From VRUE01 sp963718775 (GTDB lineage Bacteria > Actinomycetota > Thermoleophilia > Solirubrobacterales > 70-9): a stretch of DNA of 64,000 bases. The stretch covers positions 1,860,001 to 1,924,000 of the forward strand of contig OY970377.1 of assembly GCA_963718775.1 (NCBI GenBank). The letters are read 5' to 3'. This document shows positions 33,608 to 44,510 of this stretch, piece after piece. The notes under the pieces were generated by a model that worked only from the letters and a program-made list of their open reading frames with translations, was not told where the DNA came from and searched no databases. The first letter of the stretch is position 1. Every line of letters starts with the position of its first letter. Position numbers and translations under genes: made by a program.

Positions 33608-34408
33608 ATGAGTAAACCGGCCAAGGGCGAGATGACGATCCGCGAGCTGGCGGAGCGGACGGGAATGACCGTGCGCAACATCCGCGCCCACCAGACCCGT
33701 GGGCTGCTGCCGCCGCCGGTGGTGCGCGGCCGCACCGGCTACTACAACGACGAGCACGTGGCGCGGATCGCGCTGACGCGGGAGATGCAGGCCGACGGGC
33801 TCAACCTCGAGGCGATCCGGCGGGTGGTCGAGAGCAGCGAGGGCTCGGCGACCGAGATCGTCGATTTCACCCGCGCTCTGCGAGCGCCGTTCGAAGACGA
33901 GGCGCCGGAGATCGTCGAGGCCGAGGAGCTGCAGAACGTCTGGGGGAATGGGGGAGTGCCCAATCCCGAGTTGATGAAACGAGCCGAAAAGCTCGGCGTG
34001 CTGCGTGCATTGCCCGACGGTCGGGTCGAGGTGATCAGCCCGCGCCTGCAGCGCGCCGCCATGGCCCTCTCCGAGCTGGGTGTCGGCCCCGAGGGGGCCC
34101 TGGAAACCGCGGAGAAGCTGCGCCGTCACGCCGACGGCGTCGCCCGTACCTTCGTCGACCTCTTCGTCAAGGAGATCTGGGAGCCGTTCGACCGCGCCGG
34201 CCGCCCCGAGGGCGACTGGCCCAAGGTCCGCGAGGCGCTCGACCGCATGCGCCCGCTCGCCTCCGATGCCCTGCTCGCCGTCTTCCAGATCGCGATGGGC
34301 GAGGCGGTCGAGAAAGCCGGCGAGCGGACCCTGCGTGTCGCTGCTCGCCGCAAGCCGGCGCGAAGCGACGGCGCAAAGCCACGCCGCAAGAGCTCGCGGC
34401 GGCGCTGA
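33608..34408 (+). CDS. MerR-family transcriptional regulator
   Basis: A 266-residue regulator with an N-terminal MerR winged helix (MTIRELAERTGMTVRNIRAH, then LLPPPVVRGRTGYYNDEHVA) and the antiparallel dimer helix (RIALTREMQADGLNLEAIRR). The long C-terminal region (about residues 90-240) looks like a helical effector domain (RRHADGVARTFVDLFVKEIW). It ends in an Arg/Lys-rich tail (KPARSDGAKPRRKSSRRR). No Cys metal site is seen, so an organic effector is more likely. It is close behind the SDR gene. Confidence 0.88.
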   Translation: MSKPAKGEMTIRELAERTGMTVRNIRAHQTRGLLPPPVVRGRTGYYNDEHVARIALTREMQADGLNLEAIRRVVESSEGSATEIVDFTRALRAPFEDEAPEIVEAEELQNVWGNGGVPNPELMKRAEKLGVLRALPDGRVEVISPRLQRAAMALSELGVGPEGALETAEKLRRHADGVARTFVDLFVKEIWEPFDRAGRPEGDWPKVREALDRMRPLASDALLAVFQIAMGEAVEKAGERTLRVAARRKPARSDGAKPRRKSSRRR

Positions 34409-34581
34409 GGCGCTCCGCCTCGGCTCCGGCCGCGCGTTAGAGAAAACGGCCGCTTCGAGGATCACCCGGCCGCGCCCGTAAGGCGGTCAGATTACGTCGG
34501 CGTACCCAAGCTCTGCTCTCTGCAGAGCCGTTTCCGGACGCGTCAACTCCGCCTCCCAGTTCCAGGAACAAGACCTTTTTC

Positions 34582-34635
34582 TTGACCTCATGAACCATGT
34601 CTGTTTCAATCACGCCTACTTCATGTACGAAGTAG
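34582..34635 (+). promoter_or_regulatory. putative promoter and dyad upstream of collagen-like gene A
   Basis: TTGACC (34,582-34,587) and a weak -10 TTCAAT (34,605-34,610) are 17 bases apart. CTACTTC-ATGTAC-GAAGTAG (34,616-34,635) is a 7-bp dyad at about the transcription start, where a TetR-type repressor could act. The rest of the 34,409-34,751 gap holds the leader RNA and otherwise nothing I can name. Confidence 0.4.
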
Positions 34636-34639
34636 TTCA

Positions 34640-34742
34640 GTTCGCAAAGGGATGCGAACAGAACGCATCAGGGACAGATAACCGAGCCTCGAGGAAGCCG
34701 CTAAGGGAAGCGGCGGGCAGAGGGGCTCACGGGACAAGGAGA
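34640..34742 (+). ncRNA. conserved structured 5' leader, copy A
   Basis: The RNA would fold as hairpin H1 (GTTCGCA/TGCGAAC, 34,640-34,659) followed by an outer stem GAGCC (34,684-34,688)/GGCTC (34,724-34,728). The outer stem encloses hairpin H2 (GCCGC/GCGGC, 34,697-34,714). GGGACA occurs on both sides (34,671 and 34,731), and the ribosome binding site AAGGAG follows. About 68 bases are nearly identical to the leader at 48,767-48,834. H1 keeps its shape there with different bases. I recognise no known riboswitch class. Confidence 0.55.
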
Positions 34743-34751
34743 GAGATCTAG

Positions 34752-35584
34752 ATGTTCTCGCCACTACGGAATCGCTTCGGCATCCCGGGAGTCATCTCGG
34801 TCATCGCCTTGGTGTTCGCGATGCTCGGCGGCGCCTACGCCGCCTCAAGTTCTGACAACGGCAAGGCCACCGCCTCGGCCAAGGCCAAGAAGGGGCCGCG
34901 TGGTCCAAGGGCGCGACCGGACCCGCTGGACCGGCTGGCGCTCAGGGGCCGGCTGGGCCAGCAGGCGCCAAGGGTGACGCGGGCGCGGCCGGGTCGAACG
35001 GCACCAACGGATCCAACGGGGCGACCGGCGCTGCCGGCGCCAACGGCAAATCGGTCCTCAACGGCACCGGAGCGCCATCGGCCGGGACCGGCACCTTGGG
35101 CGACTTCTACATCAACGCCGTCAACAACGAAATCTACGGTCCCAAGACGGCTGGCGGTTGGGGCGCCCCGACGGCGCTGCAGGGCCCGGCCGGGCCACAG
35201 GGCAACCCCTGGACGGCAGGCGGCACGCTGCCGGTGGGGTCGACCGAGACAGGAGTTCTAAGCCTCAATACCACTCAGGCGGCTAGTAACCCCATCGGCC
35301 CTTTCTTCGTGTCAATTATCCCAATCCCGTTCAGCATTCCCCTGAGCGAAGCTCTGACCGCACCGAACATCCACTTCTCGACCGACGCTGGTTTTGACAC
35401 TACGTGCACGGGATCCGCTGCCAATCCCACTGCACCAAGCGGCCACCTATGTGTGTATCTCGATGCACCTATGGTCAATATGACCTACTTCACAATTTCG
35501 GCCTCGCACACCACCGGTGTCCTTTTGGGCTTCACAGTTACTGAAAATGCTTTTGGTAACGCCACGTGGGCAGTCACTGGATAG
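34752..35584 (+). pseudogene. collagen-like secreted protein A, one-base frameshift in the repeat
   Basis: The ATG frame encodes LRNRFGIPGVISVIALVFAM, a signal peptide ending GGAYAA, then a Lys-rich spacer and GPRGP. At CCA-AGG-G (34,905-34,911) the collagen frame moves by -1. It then reads about 20 Gly-x-y triplets (GATGPAGPAGAQGPAGPAGA...) and a C-terminal domain of about 150 residues ending AFGNATWAVTG. That domain shares ETGV, FPIPL-like and C-x-G...GxLCVY features with copy B. A missing base explains the break. As written, the protein would end in nonsense at 35,261. An exported fibrous protein is inferred for the intact form. Confidence 0.7.
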
Positions 35585-35592
35585 CCGGAGTC

Positions 35593-35624
35593 GGCTCGGA
35601 CGGCCTTTGCGGCCGCTCCGAGCC
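35593..35624. terminator. hairpin between collagen-like gene A and propeller gene A
   Basis: GGCTCGGA (35,593-35,600) pairs with TCCGAGCC (35,617-35,624), and an inner GGCC/GGCC extends it around TTTGC. It begins eight bases after the collagen-like stop, and probably reduces read-through into the propeller gene. Confidence 0.6.
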
Positions 35625-35694
35625 CCCACGGGCGCTGATCCTGGGGACGAGTTCCCCACTTTCACTGAGGCAGATTGCGAACGAAGGAGACGAA

Positions 35695-38600
35695 GTGGAC
35701 GCGACGCAAGGCATATCGAATTACCCGTCACGGTCGATCAACGGAACGAGTCGCCGTCTGCGTTTCGCCTGCGTTTCCGCCGCCCTTTGCCTCGCCTTCG
35801 CCTTCGGTGTCTCAAACGCCCAAGCGATGGAGGTCGTTGACTTTTTCGAATCCGCACATTCAGGCGACGTCGCCGTCAACTCGAGTGGCAACGGCCCGGC
35901 TGGACAGGGCGATATCTATGTAGCCGGCGGCCAAGAAAATCGCATCCAGCGCTTTGGCCGCGACGACAACGGCACCGCGGATCCCAACGACGACACCTAC
36001 TTCTTCATCAGCGCCTGGGGCGCCGACGTCGTACAGGCGGGCGGCGCGGGCGACCAGGGCGACGCCGCGGATGCCGACTACGAGATCTGCGCCGTGGCCG
36101 CGCAGTGCAAGAGCCGGCGTCGCCTCTGGCGGTAACGGCACGGCCGCCGGCAACGGCTCGCTCTCGCAGCCCGCCGGCATCGACGTCGATCAAGACAGCG
36201 GCGACGTCTACGTCTCCGACCTCAATAACCACCGCGTAAACGTCTACACCGGCGATGGCGTATTCCTGCGCTCCTTCGGCGGGGGCGTTGTCGAGTCCGG
36301 GCCCGGGCAGGTCGCCGGCTCCAACGAGAAACAGCAGCTCACCGTCAAAGCGACCGGTGGCAAGTTCTCACTTTTCTTTGCCGGTCAGTCCACGGGTGGC
36401 ATGGGGATCGGCACGACGCAAGTCGCCTCTAACCTCGTCACCGAAGTCGAAACAACGAGCGGGGCATTCGCGGTTGGCCAGGCATTCTCCGCGAAAGCCA
36501 CTTCATCGAGTTTCCTCCCCGGTACGAATATTACGGCGATTGACGCGGACACACTCACGATCTCTGAACCCGCAACGCTTGGCTTCGTCGGGAACACACT
36601 GTTCGGCGACGACCTCGACTTCAATGCCTCCGCGGCTCAGGTCCAGGCCGCCCTCAACGCGCTGCCGACGGTCGGTGGCGTCGGCGGCTCGGTGACGGTT
36701 ACGGGAGGCCCCGGCAACCTGACCGGCTCCGCTCCTTACACGATCGAATTTGGCGGTTCGCTTGCCGGCGCCGACGTCCCTCAGCTGACCTCGCACGCCG
36801 GCAACCTTCAGATCAGCAGCGGCACCGCTTCCGCCGCGGTCAGCACCCTCGTCGAGGGCGGCGCCTACGAGGTCTGCAGCGCGGCCGTCGGCGACGTCTG
36901 CAGGGCAGGTGGCAACGGTCCTGGCGTAGGCTCGATCGGGTCGGGCGCCGGGATCGCCGTCAGCACTGCTGACGGCGATCCCGGCGCGGGCGCCGTCTTC
37001 GTCGCCGACTCCGGCAACCACCGCGTCGACAGCTTCAACCTTGATGGTTCCTCGCCGTCTTCCTTCGGCTCCGCGACCTTTTACGGAGGCGGCTCCGGCA
37101 CCGATCAACCCACGCAGATCGCGGTCGACTCGCGCGGCATCGTCTACGCGTCCAACGTCACCGCGTCGGACCCCGTGATAATCACCGGCTCCACCATCAC
37201 CAGTTCGCGCATCGAGCGCTACGACAGCCAGGACGCCAACGGCACAGGCGTTGGCTTCCTCGCCCCGATCCTCAACGGCGTCGATGAGGAACAGAAAGTC
37301 ACCATCGCAGCCTCCGCCGGCCAGTTCAAGCTCAGCTTGGGGGCCGATACGACCCCCAGCCTGCCCTTTAATGCGACGGCATCGCAGGTGGAGGCGGCGC
37401 TGGGCGCATTGAGCTCGATCGGGGGGGTTGGCAATGTCGACGTCTCCGGCGGCCCAGGTAACTCTGTCGGCTCCAATCCGTACCGCGTCCGTTTTGTCAG
37501 TGCTCTCGGCGCCAAGGATGTCACCCAACTCATTGCCTCCAGCGGCGGTGTGCCGCTCGGCGGCGGCGTCGGCGCGAGCGTGACGACGACGACGCTCGGC
37601 CAGGCGGGGCTGGTCAGCAAGAGCGAACAGTCGACCCAAGGACTCGCCGTCGACCCCGACGGCGACGTTCTCTACGTGCAGCGCGCGGCCGGCGCCGGAG
37701 TCACGCAGCAGTTCGGGTCTCTCAATTCCCCCGGTCTCATCGCCGCGCCCACCGCCGACGACGCTCGGCACGGCACGCTCGGCGTCTACAGCCAAAACAG
37801 GGAGGGGATCGCGATCGACGAGTCGACCGGCCGCCTCTACGTGTCGAGCGAATCGGGGCAGGCCGGCGGCGGGGTCTACGTCCTTGGCAACACCGGCCCG
37901 CCGCCCACGGCGAGCCTCGACTCCATAGGCGGAGTCACCTCGACCTCCGCGGTCCTGCACGCCACGATCGACCCCAACGGGCCACCGGACACGAGCTATC
38001 ACTTCGAGTACTCCACCGACGGCAGCGACTGGACCTCGACGCCGACCACCTTGCTCGGCCATCAAGATGCTCCCCAGGCGGTCGACCTGACGCTCGATGC
38101 CGCTCCGGTCGGCCTCTCGCCCAACACGCTCTACCACGCGCGGCTGGTCTTCCAGCGTCGCTTCGCCACCGCGGACACCACCGCTGAGCTGACCTTCACC
38201 ACCGACCCCGCGGCGCCGACGGCGGAGACGGTCGGAGCACCGCTCAGGACAACCACCTCGGCCCAGCTCGGCGGTCGCCTCAACCCGCGCAACTCAGCGG
38301 CCACGTACCACTTCGAGTACGGCGACCAGGGACCCTGCGACGCGAACCCCTGCACGGCGACGGCCGACCGCTCGGCCGGCTCGGGCGACATCGAGAAGCT
38401 CGTCGGCGAGCAGATCGGCGATCTCACGCCCGGGACGACCTACCACTACCGGCTCGTCGCCGACAACGGCAACGCCTCGGGCCCCGCCATCGGTGGGGAC
38501 ATGACGGTTACGACGCGGGCCTCTGAAGCGCCGCTCTCCCATGGCGACTTCCCTGGCCCCCCCGGCTCCGACCGCGCTTACGAGCAGGTCAGCCTGTCCG

Positions 38601-40479
38601 ATGCGAACGGCAACCCGGCCGGCGGTAGTAGCGGCGTCGCCGAGGACGGCAATCGCGCTGTCTATGCGATAGCCGGCGGGACGCCGCTTGCCGAATCAGG
38701 CGCCGCCGGCTCCCTCTACAGCGCCGACCGCACGCCAAGCGGCTGGCACTCGAAGCTGGTCACGCCCCCGCGCGCCGAGCAAAACAGCCCGATCTGGGGC
38801 GTGCTGGGCGGCCCCAGCGACCTCTCGACCTTCGTCGCGGAAAACTTCGCCTCGGACGTGTCAGGGTTCGTACCTGCGGTCTGGCGACTTTCTCAAAGCG
38901 GGGAGGCCTTGAGGCTCTTCGAACCGGTTGCGCCGCAGGACTTTCCCCTCCGTGCCCCGGGGCCCTACGTCGGGGTCTCGGCCGACGCCAGCCGTACGGT
39001 GGCTGCGATTCAGGGAGGCAGCCTCGATCCCGCATACCCGGCAGCCGCGGCGATCCCCAACCTCTACGACATAAGCAGCGGCGGAGCGCCGCAACTGCTC
39101 AGCTTGCTGCCGGGCGAGGCGCTCTCTCCTTGCGGCGTTGAGGGCCAAACCGGCAACTTCTCCTCGGCGTCGCAGTCGAGCAACTGGATCTCGGCCGACG
39201 GCTCGCTCGTCTACTTCTCCAGCCGGGGCAACGACTGCGGCAGCCAGCCGCAGCTCTACCTGCGCGACGTCGGCGCCGGGGTCACCAAAGCGATCTCCGC
39301 GACGCCCGTCTCGGACCCGCCTGCGGCGCGACCTTGCTCCGGGCAATCCCGGGCGCCGCTTTCCTCTGGACGCAGTCGCGGCTCGAGTCCGATGACACGG
39401 CGATTGAGAGCTGTGGCAGCGGCCAGCTCGACAGTGTTCCCGACGGCGACGTCTATCGCTATGACGTGGCCACGGAAGCCCTCACCTGCCTCACCTGCCT
39501 CACCGCCGGCCTCGATGCCGACGTAATCGGTGACAGTTCGGCGCAGGTTGCCGTCGCCGAGGACGGCTCGCGGGTCTACTTCCGCACGAGGACGCGCCTG
39601 CTCCCCGGCGCTCCGCCCGACGGTCAGTCCAGTGTCTACCGGGTCGCCGTGGCCAGCGGCGAATTGGCCTACGTCGGACCGCTCGGCGAGTTCATCGGCC
39701 CCAGCGATGGAGGCGGCATCGTCGCCTACACTCGCGACGGCACGCAGTTCCTCTTCCGCACCGACAACGCCGCGCTCAATCCGTTGGGCGAGGCAACAGA
39801 CAACGGTGGCACTGCGCAGCTCTACCGCTACGACGACCGCGACCGCTCGCTGGTCTGCGTCTCCTGCCCCCAGGACGGCAGCCAGCCCGTGGACGACATC
39901 TCCACGGGCAGCCCTGCGCTCGCCGCCGGGGGGGCGACGCTGGCGTTCAGCACCGCGACGGCGCTGCTGAACGCCGACCAGAACACGGTTGGCCTCGGTC
40001 AAAAACCAGCCGCCGGCACCGACATCTACGAGTGGCGCGACGGGCGGCTGCTGCTGGTCACCGACGGCCTCACCGAGTGGTCGCCGCAGTCGCCTCCGGG
40101 CGTGGGGCAAATCACCCCGTCGGGCCGTGACCTGTTCTTCGGCGCCGCCGCCCAGCTGACCCCCGACGCCCTGGACGACTACACCCGTATATACGACGCC
40201 CGGATCGGCGGCGGCTTCGAGTTCCCCAAGCCGCCTCCGCCCTGCCCGCTGGAGGTCTGCCAGGGCACGCCAAAGGGCGCGCCCGAGGAACAGGAACCGG
40301 GCAGCGGCAACTTCAGCGGCGGCGGCAACCGCAAATCGCCAGCCGCCAAGCCGAAAGCACGCCGCTGCGCCAAGGGCCAGCGCAAGGTGCGTCGCAACGG
40401 CAAGGCGCGCTGCGTGAAGCCGCCGGCCAAGCGCAACCACAAGCGAAACGCCGACAACGACCGGAGGGCCGCCCGATGA
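35695..40479 (+). pseudogene. multidomain secreted beta-propeller protein A (NHL, FN3, TolB/PD40-like), two frameshifts
   Basis: The start is GTG 35,695 behind AAGGAG, with a signal peptide ending SNAQA. In order: NHL propeller units (GIDVDQDSGDVYVSDLNNHR); two copies of a beta module (NASAAQVQAALNALPTVGG, VTVTGGPG); more NHL; two FN3-like domains (about 37,915-38,520, ending TTYHYRLVADNG); a TolB/PD40-like propeller (38,530-40,200); and a basic tail with CAKGQRKVRRNGKARCVK. Reading needs a skip of one base near 36,108-36,113 (AAQCK then AGVASGG) and an opposite shift near 39,305-39,345. All three pieces lack internal stops and match paralogues. The gene overlaps the next as ATGA. Confidence 0.7.
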
Positions 40480-43400
40480 ACCTGCGACGTCTCGCATTGC
40501 TTGCCTCGCTCACCGCGCTCGCCCTCACTACGGCTGGCGCCGGCAGCGCCATCGCAGCCCCGGCGATGCTCCTTGGCATCCACCACAACCAGACCAACTT
40601 CGCCCCTGGCGGTGTCGGTGACTACTTCTTCGACGTCGACAACGTCGGCAGTAGCGATACCTCAGGCCCGATCACACTGACGATCAACCTGCCCAGCGGG
40701 CTTACCCGGAGCTCGGTCCGCTTCAAAGGCGAGCACCCCTCGTTTCCCTTTGCAACTTGGAGCTGCCCCGGCTCCGTGGGAGACACGGTCGTCACCTGCA
40801 CTACCAACAGCGTCATCCGCCGCCATACGACCACTCACAACGTGATCCTGGCCGTCAACGTCAATCTCCCTCCAGGGACCGAAGCGGATCGCTTCGTCAG
40901 CGCCAAGCTGCAGGGCGGCAGTGCCCTTGCGCCTCCCAGCGCCGGCTGCGCGGCCGGCGCCGCTGCGTGTGCCTTCGAGGCCACTCACATCTCTCCCGAA
41001 GCGGCGGGCTTCGGCATCCTGCCGTCGAGCTTTGTCCCCGACTTCTTCGCCGCCGACGGGGTGACGCCCGAGCGTGAATCCGGCGCCCATCCCGATCTGC
41101 TTACCGTCCCCTTCGACTTCCAGTCGATTAACAAACCGATTCCAGGTTTCAACCCGCTGGGCAAAGCCCCGGTCGAGCCGATCCGCAACATCGTCGTCGA
41201 CCTGCCGCCGGGCTTCGTCGGGGCCCCGACCGCGCTCGGGGAGTGCAGCGCGGTGCAGTTCACCTACGGCGAATGCCCGCCCTCCAGCCAGGTGGGCCGG
41301 ATCGAGCTCATCCTCGGGCCCGAAGGGACGCCCTCACCGTCTCTGACCTACTCCACCCGCACCACTGGGGTCTTCAACCTGATCCACCCGCGGGGCACGA
41401 TCAACGACCTCGCCTTCCAGATCGCCACCAACCCGATCCACATCAAAGCCTCCCTGGACCCGGCCAACCGCTACGCGATCCGCACCACGGTCCCCTTCAT
41501 CAACGAGACCGTTCCGGCTTTCGCCCAGAAACTGACCGTCTGGGGCGTGCCGGCCGATCCCAGCCATGACACGGAGCGGTGCAAAGCGTTCACCAGTGAC
41601 AGCGTCGGCAATACCGACGGGGAATGCGGTACCGACGCCGCGGTCAAGCCCTTCCTCACCGTGCCCTCGAGCTGCGAGGCAGAACACGTGATGCGGGTGC
41701 ACCACTACGACTCCTGGGAGCACCCGGGCGACTACGGCCCCGAGATCGACTACACCCAACCGGGCGAGACGACTCACTGCGACAAACCGCGCTTCGAACC
41801 CGACGTGGAGATAGTCCCCACCGGCAAGCAGGCCAATACCCCCACCGGCCTCGACGTCCACGTCCAGGTCTTCCAAAACGACAACCCCAACGCCCTGGCG
41901 ACGCCGCCGGTCAAGCGCATCGCGGTCACCTTGCCGCAGGGGATGAGCTTCAGCCCCTCCTTCGCCGACGGCCTGAAGAGCTGCACCTTGGCGCAGATGC
42001 AGCTCGGCACCAACAACCCGATCGAGTGCCCAGACGCCTCGCGGATCGGCGAAGTAGAGCTGCACACCCCGCTGCTGCCCAAATCCGCCGAGGGCTCGAT
42101 GTACCTGGCGGCCCAGCACGACAACCCCTACGGCTCGACCTTCGCATTGCTCTTGGTCATCCACGACACCGAAGAACGCGGCGCCCTGATCAAGATCCCG
42201 GGCCGCATCGACGTCGACCCCGCCACCGGGCAGATCACGACGCTCTTTGACGACACTCCGCAGTTCCCCTTCGACGACCTGACCTTGAAGTTCAGGAGCG
42301 GCCCGAGAGCGCCGCTTGTCTCACCGCCGACCTGTGGAACGCAGACGATCGGCATCGAAGTCGCCTCCTACGCCCAGCCGCAGAGCCCGGTCGACGCCTC
42401 CAACAGCTATGAGGTGACCGAAGGCCCCAACGGCACACCCTGTCCTCCCGACTCGGCCCGCCGTCCCTTCCACCCGAGCTTCTCGGGAGGGACGCTCAAC
42501 CCCGTCGCCGGCGCCTACTCGCCCTTCCTCTTCCGGATGACCAGGCAAGACGACGAACAGGAACTCAGCCAGGTGACGAGCATCCTGCCCCCTGGCCTGG
42601 TCGCCAAGATCGCCGGCGTCTCGCTTTGCCCCGACCAGGCGATCGCCTCGATCTCCACGGCGGAGGGCGCTGGCGCCGCTGAGGCAGCCAATCCGGCTTG
42701 CCCGGCATCGAGTGAGATCGGCTCGGTCAGCGCCGGCCTCGGAGCAGGCCCAGGCCCCAACTACTTCGGCGGCAAGGTCTACCTCGCCGGCCCCTACAAA
42801 GGCGCCCAGCTCTCCTTGGCAGTGGTAGCCCCAGGAATAGCCGGCCCCTTCGACCTCGGCAACGTCGTCGTCAGAGCAGCCCTCTACGTCAACCCAGAGA
42901 CGGCGCAGGTCCGAGCAGTCTCAGACCCCTTCCCGACGATCCTGCACGGCGTCATCCTGCGGGCCAGGGACATCCGCCTGCGAGTCGATAGGCCGAACAC
43001 CACGATCAATCCCACCAACTGCTCGAGGATGTCGGTCGACGGCCAGATCACCGGGGTGGGAGGCAGCCTGCAGACCACGGCCGATGACTCGCTCTTCAAT
43101 GCCTCCTCGCCCTTCCAGGTAGGAAGCTGCGGCGACCTCGCCTTCAAGCCGAAGCTCGCCTTCCGCCTCTTCGGCGGCACCAAGCGAGGCTCGCACCCGA
43201 AGTTCCGCGCGACGCTGACGATGCCCCCCGGCGGAGCCAACATCAAAAGCGCCTCGGTAGCCCTGCCGAGGTCGGAGTTCCTCGACCAAGGCCACATCAA
43301 AACGATCTGCACCAGGGTGCAGTTCTCCCAGAACGCCTGCCCACCCGGCTCGATCTACGGCACGGTCACCGCCAAGACGCCCTTGCTCGACGAAACGCTG

Positions 43401-43748
43401 AGCGGCCCGATCTACCTGCGCTCCTCCAACAACCCATTGCCGGACCTGGTGGCCGCGTTCAGAGGGGGAAGGATCGACGCCAACATCGTCGGCCGAGTCG
43501 ACTCCGTCAACGGAGGCATCCGCAACAGCTTCGACTTCGTCCCCGACGTTCCCGTAAGCGAAGCGACCTTCAACTTCTTCGGCGGCAAGAAGGGATTGCT
43601 CGTCAACTCCAGAGACATCTGCAACGGCACCTTCAGGGCGACCGCCAAGTTCCAAGCCCAAAACGGCGACGCCTTGACCTTGCACCCACCCCTGAAGAGC
43701 GCTTGCTCCAAGGCCAAGAAGTCAAAGCGCGCCAACAAGCGCCACTAG
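40476..43748 (+). CDS. large secreted Cys-pair repeat protein A, new family
   Basis: 1090 residues with a signal peptide (1-28, ending GSAIAA). Residues 30-160 resemble a DUF11-type beta domain (NVGSSDTSGPITLTINLPSG). Four degenerate repeats follow at about 240-280, 484-553, 703-775 and 928-990. Each runs LPxG...C...CPxxSxIGxV...G.(V/I)YL, for example LPQGMSFSPSF...CPDASRIGEVELHTPLL. A motif WGVPADPSHDTERC (356-369) is shared with the paralogues at 54,266 and 59,913. The C-terminus is SAC plus a Lys-rich tail. It is translationally coupled to propeller A. Function unknown; a surface or matrix role is inferred. Confidence 0.85.
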   Translation: MNLRRLALLASLTALALTTAGAGSAIAAPAMLLGIHHNQTNFAPGGVGDYFFDVDNVGSSDTSGPITLTINLPSGLTRSSVRFKGEHPSFPFATWSCPGSVGDTVVTCTTNSVIRRHTTTHNVILAVNVNLPPGTEADRFVSAKLQGGSALAPPSAGCAAGAAACAFEATHISPEAAGFGILPSSFVPDFFAADGVTPERESGAHPDLLTVPFDFQSINKPIPGFNPLGKAPVEPIRNIVVDLPPGFVGAPTALGECSAVQFTYGECPPSSQVGRIELILGPEGTPSPSLTYSTRTTGVFNLIHPRGTINDLAFQIATNPIHIKASLDPANRYAIRTTVPFINETVPAFAQKLTVWGVPADPSHDTERCKAFTSDSVGNTDGECGTDAAVKPFLTVPSSCEAEHVMRVHHYDSWEHPGDYGPEIDYTQPGETTHCDKPRFEPDVEIVPTGKQANTPTGLDVHVQVFQNDNPNALATPPVKRIAVTLPQGMSFSPSFADGLKSCTLAQMQLGTNNPIECPDASRIGEVELHTPLLPKSAEGSMYLAAQHDNPYGSTFALLLVIHDTEERGALIKIPGRIDVDPATGQITTLFDDTPQFPFDDLTLKFRSGPRAPLVSPPTCGTQTIGIEVASYAQPQSPVDASNSYEVTEGPNGTPCPPDSARRPFHPSFSGGTLNPVAGAYSPFLFRMTRQDDEQELSQVTSILPPGLVAKIAGVSLCPDQAIASISTAEGAGAAEAANPACPASSEIGSVSAGLGAGPGPNYFGGKVYLAGPYKGAQLSLAVVAPGIAGPFDLGNVVVRAALYVNPETAQVRAVSDPFPTILHGVILRARDIRLRVDRPNTTINPTNCSRMSVDGQITGVGGSLQTTADDSLFNASSPFQVGSCGDLAFKPKLAFRLFGGTKRGSHPKFRATLTMPPGGANIKSASVALPRSEFLDQGHIKTICTRVQFSQNACPPGSIYGTVTAKTPLLDETLSGPIYLRSSNNPLPDLVAAFRGGRIDANIVGRVDSVNGGIRNSFDFVPDVPVSEATFNFFGGKKGLLVNSRDICNGTFRATAKFQAQNGDALTLHPPLKSACSKAKKSKRANKRH

Positions 43749-43754
43749 CCGTAG

Positions 43755-44510
43755 ATGCGCAGATCGCGTCTCATCGCGCTCCTCTTGAGCACGGCCTTGG
43801 CCCTGGCGCTCCCCAGCGCCGGGGCCGAGGTCGCCCAAAAGCAGGGCGTCCGCGTCGTCGTCGACGGATCGCTCACCCCGACCAAGCTGCCAAGGAAAGG
43901 CCAAAGCCCGGTCGGCGTCTCGGTCTCCGGCCGCATCGAGGCCCTCAAGCAAGGCGAGCTGCCGCAGCTGAAGGCGATGTCGATCGCGATCAACCAAGCC
44001 GGCACCCTCGACGTCAAGGGCATCCCCCATTGCCGCATCAACCACATCAACCCCTCGACCACCCAGCAGGCGCTGTCGATCTGTCGTTCATCGTTGATCG
44101 GCGAAGGATCCTTCTCGGCCAACGTGGTCCTCCCCGAGCAATCGCCTTTCCCCTCCAAGGGAAAGCTGCTCGCCTTCAACGGCACGATCGGCCGCAAGCC
44201 GGCGATCTTCGCCCACGTCTACGGGACAGAGCCGCTCTCGACCTCCTACGTATTCGCCTTCAAGGTGAGGAAGACCAAGGGCACCTTCGGAACCGTCCTG
44301 GAAGCCTCATTCCCCAAGGCCACCGGAGACTGGGGCTACATCACCGGCATCTCCCTCAACCTCAAGCGCAGCCGCTTCATGGAAGCCGGCTGCCCAGCCC
44401 CTGCGGGCCTCACCAAGGTCCCCTTCCCGTTCGCGAAGACCTCCTTTGACTTCGCCGGCGGCCTGAGGCTCTCCAGCACCCTGAACAGGACCTGCGAGGC
44501 GAAGGGATGA
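43755..44510 (+). CDS. secreted protein of unknown function, island A
   Basis: 251 residues with a signal peptide (MRRSRLIALLLSTALALALP, ending SAGAE). The mature part starts QKQGVRVVVDGSLTPTKLPR and reads as a beta-sandwich-like domain with four cysteines (HCRINH, SICRSS, GCPAPAG, RTCEAKG). The opening resembles the truncated end of the propeller gene at 62,765 (VQRGTLRVT). It follows big protein A by six bases and overlaps the next gene as ATGA, so the three are one operon. No family is recognised. Confidence 0.75.
   Translation: MRRSRLIALLLSTALALALPSAGAEVAQKQGVRVVVDGSLTPTKLPRKGQSPVGVSVSGRIEALKQGELPQLKAMSIAINQAGTLDVKGIPHCRINHINPSTTQQALSICRSSLIGEGSFSANVVLPEQSPFPSKGKLLAFNGTIGRKPAIFAHVYGTEPLSTSYVFAFKVRKTKGTFGTVLEASFPKATGDWGYITGISLNLKRSRFMEAGCPAPAGLTKVPFPFAKTSFDFAGGLRLSSTLNRTCEAKG

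Noticed and set aside
34905..34911. Canonical -1 programmed frameshift heptamer in collagen-like gene A (and 48,992-48,998 in B)
   Set aside because: The sites do not fit X-XXY-YYZ, and re-pairing of the tRNAs in the -1 frame would be poor. The shared position is kept as a finding but this mechanism is not claimed.
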